This document shows positions 59,841 to 64,000 of a DNA stretch of 64,000 nt, in pieces (position 1 is the stretch's first letter; each line of letters starts with the position of its first letter). The notes under the pieces are model-generated. The model was not told the origin of the DNA. It made no database searches and saw nothing but the letters and a program-made list of their open reading frames with translations. A program made the position numbers and the translations under genes. The stretch spans positions 434,001-498,000 of the forward strand of contig JBBCGR010000001.1 of NCBI GenBank assembly GCA_037201625.1, written 5' to 3'. Origin of the DNA: JAMXLO01 sp037201625. GTDB taxonomy: Bacteria; Pseudomonadota; Alphaproteobacteria; Acetobacterales; Acetobacteraceae.

Positions 59841-60077
59841 CGGGGCTCCGCCCCGCGCCCCGCCCAGGGGCTTTGCCCCCGGGACCCCCAGCAAAGGCGG
59901 AGCCTTTGCAATCCCAATTTTGGCTTGGGTGGGAGGGAGGCCCCTACTCGGACCAGGATGGGTCCGAGTAGGGGCCTCCCTCCCACCCAAGCCAGAGTCC
60001 GGGGTTCCAAGGGCTCTGCCCTTGGCGGGGCTCCAAGGGGCAGAGCCCCTTGGTCGGGGTCCGGGGTGAAACCCCGC
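59841..60077 (+). repeat. Multi-hairpin ~240-bp repeat, copy B
   Basis: Same chain of hairpins and orientation as at 26.3 kb. Its central stem is perfect over 33 bp (59922-59954 with 59961-59993, loop AGGATG). It fills most of the 414-bp gap between the divergent fusA and DUF1800 genes; the remaining ~180 bp holds no gene. Confidence 0.92.
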
Positions 60078-60128
60078 GCGCTACCCTTTGTCACAGTCGG
60101 ACACAGCCCGGCCGGCTAATCTCCCGCC

Positions 60129-61427
60129 ATGGACCTGCCCATGGCACACGCCACCGTCCGTTTCGGCCTCGGCCACCGGCCCGGCGAATCGCCGCCGGAG
60201 GACCCCCGCGCCTGGCTCCTCGCCCAGCTTCGCAATCCCGACCCCACCCGCCTGCCGGAGCCGCCCTCCGCCGCCGCCGGCCTCATGGCCCTGCGGGACG
60301 ACCGCCAGACCCGTCCAAAACCCGGCGAATCCCGCAGCCGCGCGATGTTCCGCCGCGACGCGCTCGCCCAACTGGGCAACGCCCTGGCCACGCCCGCACC
60401 GTTCCGCGAACGGCTGGTGTGGTTCTGGACCAACCACTTCACCGTCTCGCTCCGCCGCCCGCAATGCGCCGCACTGATGGGCGCCTTCGTCGAGGAGGCG
60501 ATCCGCCCCCACGTCACCGGCCGCTTCGCCGACATGCTGCTCGCGGTGATGCGCCATCCGGCCATGCTGCTCTACCTCGACAACGTCCGCTCGGTCGCCC
60601 CGGACAGCCCGGTCGGCCGCCGCGACAAGCGCGGGCTGAACGAGAACCTGGCCCGCGAGTGCCTGGAACTCCACACCGTCTCGCCCGACGCCGGCTATAC
60701 CCAGGAGGACGTCACCAGCTTCGCCCGCATCCTGACCGGCTGGTCGATCGACCTGCGCGCCGACCCGCCCGGCTTCCGCTTCCGGCCCTTCACCCACGAT
60801 CCCGGCGACCAGGTCGTGATGGGCCAAAGCTTCCCCGCCGGCGAGGCAGGCGGCGTCGCGGCACTCGGCTTCCTCGCCGCCCATCCGGCGACGCACCGCC
60901 ATCTCGCGACCCGCCTGGTGCGCCACTTCGTGGCCGATGATCCGCCGCAGGATGCGGTCGCCCAGGTCGCCGCGGTGCTGCGCGACACCGGCGGCGACCT
61001 GGGTGCGGCGGCCGCCGCGGTGGTCGCGCTGCACGCCGCCTGGCAGCCCCAGGCCAAGCTGCGCACGCCGCTCGACTTCCTGGTCGCCACGCTCCGCGCG
61101 CTCGATCCGCCGCAGCCGCAGACCGACCCACCCTACCTCATCGCCTCGCTCGCACTGCTGGGCCAGCCGATCTGGACGGCACCGCAACCGAACGGCTGGC
61201 CCGACCGCGCCAGCGAATGGGCCGGCCCCGAGGCCCTGATGCGGCGCATCGACTGGTCCTATGCCGTCGCCGGCCGCGCCGCTGCCACAGCCGATCCCGC
61301 CAGCCTGGCCGATGCGACGCTCGGCCCGCTGCTGCGGCCCGCGACACTGACCGCGATCCGCCGCGCCGGCTCCCGCCGCGACGCCATGACGCTGCTGCTG
61401 ACCTCCCCCGAATTCCAGAGGCGCTGA
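60129..61427 (+). CDS. DUF1800 domain-containing protein
   Basis: 432 residues. It begins AHATVRFGLGHRPGESPPED. Core features are WFWTNHFTVSLRRPQCAALM, NENLARECLELHTVSPDAGY and TQEDVTSFARILTGWSIDLR. DUF1800 proteins are nearly always paired with a DUF1501 gene, as here (stop/start overlap TGATG at 61425-61429). They are predicted to act outside the cytoplasm; the biochemical role is not established. Confidence 0.92.
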   Translation: MDLPMAHATVRFGLGHRPGESPPEDPRAWLLAQLRNPDPTRLPEPPSAAAGLMALRDDRQTRPKPGESRSRAMFRRDALAQLGNALATPAPFRERLVWFWTNHFTVSLRRPQCAALMGAFVEEAIRPHVTGRFADMLLAVMRHPAMLLYLDNVRSVAPDSPVGRRDKRGLNENLARECLELHTVSPDAGYTQEDVTSFARILTGWSIDLRADPPGFRFRPFTHDPGDQVVMGQSFPAGEAGGVAALGFLAAHPATHRHLATRLVRHFVADDPPQDAVAQVAAVLRDTGGDLGAAAAAVVALHAAWQPQAKLRTPLDFLVATLRALDPPQPQTDPPYLIASLALLGQPIWTAPQPNGWPDRASEWAGPEALMRRIDWSYAVAGRAAATADPASLADATLGPLLRPATLTAIRRAGSRRDAMTLLLTSPEFQRR

Positions 61428-62650
61428 TGCCGCATCCCGGCCCCCCACCGCATCGCACCGCCGGATCGCCGGCCGCCGGAAATCCGTCCGGCCACCTCAC
61501 CCGCCGGTCCGCACTGTTCGGCCTGGCCGCCGCCTTCACCCTCGGGCGGGCCTCGCTGGCATTCGCCGATGCGCCGACCGAGCACCGCTTCGTCGTCATC
61601 CTGCTGCGCGGCGCGCTCGACGGGCTGGGCGCGGTGGTGCCCTATGGCGATCCCTCGCTGGCCGGGCTGCGCGGCGCCCTGCTGCCGCCGGCGCCGGGCC
61701 AGGACGGCGGCATGCTCGAACTCGGCGGGTTCTACGGCCTGCACCCGGCACTCGGCAGCCTGCACGCGATGTATCGCGACGGCGAGGCACTGGTGGCCCA
61801 CGCGGTCGCCGGCCCGACGCGCGAGCGCAGCCATTTCGAGGCGCAGGACTGCCTGGAGAGCGGCGCCGACCACCGCCTGGCGAGCGGCTGGCTGAACCGC
61901 GCCGTCGCCGCGATCCCCGGCGGGAAGGCGCTGGCGGTGGGCGTCTCGGTGCCGCTGCTGCTGCGCGGGCCGGCGGCGGTCGGCAACTGGGCGCCGCACG
62001 GCGCCGCCGCACTCGACAGCGACCTCTACGCCCGCATCGCCGCGCTGAATGCCGGCGACGACCTGCTGGGCCCGGCCGTCGCCGCGGGCCTGCGCGAGCG
62101 CGGCTTCAGCGCCGCGGCGATGGCCGGCGATGAAGCCGGGCGCAACCGCTCCGCCTTCCCCGCGCTGGCCAGGGCCGCCGGCGAGTTGCTGCGTGCGCCC
62201 GACGGCCCGCGCATCGCAGCACTCGAGATCGGCGGCTGGGACACGCACTCGGCGCAGGGAGTGCGGCTGGCGGGCGCGCTGCGCCAGTTCGATACCGGCC
62301 TGGCGGCGCTGCGCACCGGCCTGGGCGAGGCGTGGCGGCAGACCGTGGTGATCGCCATGACCGAATTCGGCCGCACCGTGCGGCTGAACGGCACCGGCGG
62401 CACCGACCACGGCACCGCGTCGGTCGCCTTCCTCGCGGGCGGCGCGGTGGCAGGAGGCCGCGTGCTCGCCGACTGGCCGGGTCTCGGCCCGGGCCGGCTG
62501 CTGGAGGACCGCGACCTGCAGCCGACCGCCGACCTGCGCGCGCTGGTGAAGGGCGTGCTGGCGCAGCATCTCGGCGTGCCCGGGCCGGCGCTGGCCGCGA
62601 TATTCCCGGACGGCGGGGCGGCGGCGGTGGCCGGGCTGGTCAGAGCGTAG
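61427..62650 (+). CDS. DUF1501 domain-containing protein, Tat-exported
   Basis: 407 residues. The Tat signal is TRRSALFGLAAAFTLGRASL, cleaved near AFADAP. RFVVILLRGALDGLGAVVPY, RSHFEAQDCLESGADHRLAS, AALEIGGWDTHSAQG and MTEFGRTVRLNGTGGTDHGT are the DUF1501 sulfatase/phosphatase-like motifs. It is coupled to the DUF1800 gene. A hydrolase role is inferred from the fold. Confidence 0.92.
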   Translation: MPHPGPPPHRTAGSPAAGNPSGHLTRRSALFGLAAAFTLGRASLAFADAPTEHRFVVILLRGALDGLGAVVPYGDPSLAGLRGALLPPAPGQDGGMLELGGFYGLHPALGSLHAMYRDGEALVAHAVAGPTRERSHFEAQDCLESGADHRLASGWLNRAVAAIPGGKALAVGVSVPLLLRGPAAVGNWAPHGAAALDSDLYARIAALNAGDDLLGPAVAAGLRERGFSAAAMAGDEAGRNRSAFPALARAAGELLRAPDGPRIAALEIGGWDTHSAQGVRLAGALRQFDTGLAALRTGLGEAWRQTVVIAMTEFGRTVRLNGTGGTDHGTASVAFLAGGAVAGGRVLADWPGLGPGRLLEDRDLQPTADLRALVKGVLAQHLGVPGPALAAIFPDGGAAAVAGLVRA

Positions 62651-62653
62651 CCC

Positions 62654-62836
62654 TCAGCGCCCCGCTTCGCCGGCCGGCTCCGGGGGCGCCGGGCGTTCAG
62701 CCTGCTCGACCGCGGCCTCGAGCGTCATGTCGCCGCGCTCCACCGCATCGATCAGGTCCTGGCGGCCGGTACGGCGCAGCCGGCGCGCCATCGCAATCGA
62801 TCGTCCGCTGATGCGGAGCCATTCAGGCCATCCCAT
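62654..62836 (-). CDS. Small protein of unknown function
   Basis: About 60 residues from the ATG at 62836 (MGWPEWLRISGRSIAMARRL), then RRTGRQDLIDAVERGDMTLE, AAVEQAERP. It is helical and charged, with no signal peptide. It could be a real short gene; an in-frame ATG at 62878 adds 14 residues. No family was recognised. Confidence 0.4.
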   Translation of the reverse strand: MGWPEWLRISGRSIAMARRLRRTGRQDLIDAVERGDMTLEAAVEQAERPAPPEPAGEAGR

Positions 62837-62878
62837 CACGCCTCCTGCGTGGTCCGGCGTCTTCCCGAGCCGCGCCAT

Positions 62879-63224
62879 TCACTGGTCCATTCACTGCGGC
62901 CGGATCGCGCATGCGGCAATGACGACACGGGCGGCGGCACGCCGGTTCGCGATTCATCGAGTAGCAGACTGCCACCCATCATTGCGCTCACGCACCGCCG
63001 GTTCAAGCGTCGATGGCAGCCGCCGCTGGTGAGCTATCGCACGCAGACGTCCTTCGCCGGACGCCGTAGCCGACCAGCGCATCCCGGCGCATTCCTGGGC
63101 GAACGCCCGATCGCTTGCTCCGCGGCCTCTGCGCCCCTCCGCGCCTCTGCGTGAAATAAGCCGGCGGCCCACCGCACGGACCCACCGCATTGACCGCGTT
63201 CAAGCGATTGCCCCAGCTCCGCAG
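62879..63224. other. 346-bp spacer with a widespread short repeat
   Basis: No gene was recognised. At about 63120-63155 the stretch GCGCCCCTCCGCGCCTCTGCGTGAAAT resembles the 'cgcagaggcgcggagg' motif that recurs in many bacterial genomes. Confidence 0.5.
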
Positions 63225-63872
63225 TTAGTCCGGATCGTCGAGCGGCCCCAGCGCGCCGGTCGCCTCGCGCAGCGCGTCGATGCGTCCCTCGCCGATGTCG
63301 TAGACCCAGCCATGCAGCGTCACGCGGCGGTTGGCCAGCGCCGCGGCGACCGCCGGATGCGTGCGCAGATGCTGGAGTTGCAGCGCGACGTTCTGCCGCA
63401 CCAGCGCAGCCAGCATCTCCGCCTCCGGCAGATGCGCCGCCGTCGCGCGCACCACGCTGCTCGCCGCCTCGGCATTGCGCAGCCAGGACTTCACCGTCGG
63501 CATGGCGTCCAGATCGTGGCTCGCCGGGTCCCACAAAGCCTTCATCGCGGCGCAGTCCGAATGCCCACAGATGATGATATGCGGGACATGGAGCGCCTTC
63601 ACGGCGAACTCCACGACGGCGGAGACGCCGCCCAGCATCTCCCCATAGGCCGGCACGAGGTTGCCGACGTTGCGCGAGACGAACAGGTCGCCGGGACCGG
63701 CCTCGGTGATCATCTCGGGGCTGATGCGGCTGTCGGCGCAGGTGATGAACAGCGCCACCGGGTCCTGGCCGGTCGCGAGGCGCGCGAAGTCGTCGCCATA
63801 CTCCGGGAACACCCGGTCGCGGAACTGCCGCACCGAACGGATCATGCGCGGGAACCTGTCGTCGTCGTCCAT
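63225..63872 (-). CDS. Beta-class carbonic anhydrase
   Basis: 215 residues from the ATG at 63872. It interconverts CO2 and bicarbonate. Zinc ligands and dyad are plain: CADSR (Cys45, Asp47, Arg49) and GHSDC (His104, Cys107). PEMITEAGPGDLFVSRNVGN and VTLHGWVYDIGEGRIDAL are typical. There is no signal peptide, so it is cytoplasmic. The upstream extension of the frame is low-complexity. Confidence 0.93.
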   Translation of the reverse strand: MDDDDRFPRMIRSVRQFRDRVFPEYGDDFARLATGQDPVALFITCADSRISPEMITEAGPGDLFVSRNVGNLVPAYGEMLGGVSAVVEFAVKALHVPHIIICGHSDCAAMKALWDPASHDLDAMPTVKSWLRNAEAASSVVRATAAHLPEAEMLAALVRQNVALQLQHLRTHPAVAAALANRRVTLHGWVYDIGEGRIDALREATGALGPLDDPD

Positions 63873-64000
63873 GCCAGCCCCTTCGGCCTCTGTCGCCGGC
63901 CGCCCGGCGGTCTTAGCCCAACACCGGCGCGGGCACACCTGGGCGGGACCACACCTGACCGAGGGCATCCTGGGCCGGACCACACCTCGTCGCATCGGCA

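Noticed and set aside
59715..59990. N-terminal extension of fusA
   Set aside because: It reads through the multi-hairpin repeat; EF-G begins at the GTG with GGAGG before it.
63930..63990. Short repeated GGACCACACCT motif near the right edge
   Set aside because: There are only two close copies in a GC-rich spacer, too little to call an element.
1..64000. tRNA, rRNA or known riboswitches
   Set aside because: I saw no cloverleaf-like or rRNA-like sequence, but I could not run a covariance search, so short RNAs may be missed.

Overview
The window is very GC-rich, densely coded DNA from an alphaproteobacterium. The mix is most like the Acetobacteraceae or a neighbouring Rhodospirillales family: a DUF1127 protein, a HpnM/MlaC-like protein, many CoA-transferase, thiolase and SDR catabolic genes, a PatZ-like acyl-CoA synthetase/acetyltransferase fusion, a DUF1800/DUF1501 pair, and a structured GC-rich intergenic repeat. 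The assignment is an inference from gene content. No rRNA, tRNA, CRISPR array, transposase or integrase was seen.

Layout. 1-13 kb holds ordinary metabolic and regulatory genes: the end of a Ca2+/H+ antiporter, a P450, a LysR regulator, a sulfotransferase, an MlaC/HpnM protein, a cyclase-family hydrolase, a PAS sensor, an esterase, a PatZ-like enzyme and an EamA transporter. 13-16 kb has a CopD-like membrane protein, a frameshifted ParA ATPase and an unknown conserved-looking protein. 16-23 kb is a type I restriction-modification locus (hsdM-hsdS-hsdR, minus strand). Toxin-antitoxin-type genes lie between hsdS and hsdR, and three copies of the first ~58 bp of hsdR lie around them. 23-31 kb has an XRE-cupin regulator divergent from a bicupin, a 2Fe-2S protein, a CoA transferase, a peptide-type binding protein, a 2-hydroxyacid dehydrogenase, a RES/Xre toxin-antitoxin pair and an alcohol dehydrogenase. 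Most genes from ~14 to ~30.6 kb carry single-base frameshifts. They are mostly at short C/G runs, which points to sequence error at least as much as to gene decay.

32-41 kb carries a thiolase-like/OB-fold pair, an SDR and a lactonase-like MBL protein, then penicillin acylase, a 15-bp minisatellite that reads as a 45-codon ORF, an RDD protein, leucyltransferase Bpt and a GMC oxidoreductase. 41.0-42.4 kb is a two-gene cassette (YaaA/DUF6884-like protein plus GIY-YIG-like nuclease). 42.4-54 kb includes a BisC-type molybdoenzyme, a TylF-type methyltransferase, a sterol-desaturase-family protein, a MaoC dehydratase, EthD and GYD proteins, an LVIVD protein and an SPFH/NfeD pair. 54.8-57.3 kb is a small island of three overlapping genes for exported cysteine-rich proteins. 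It is bounded by imperfect direct repeats of a gene 3' end. 57.6-64 kb has a stand-alone EF-G, the DUF1800/DUF1501 pair and a beta-carbonic anhydrase.

Two structured intergenic repeat families are the most distinctive non-coding features. One is a ~100-bp double hairpin whose TAGAGC/GCTCTA ends form the TAG stop codon of neighbouring genes at four loci. The other is a ~240-bp chain of hairpins centred on a 33-bp stem, with paired base changes between its two copies.
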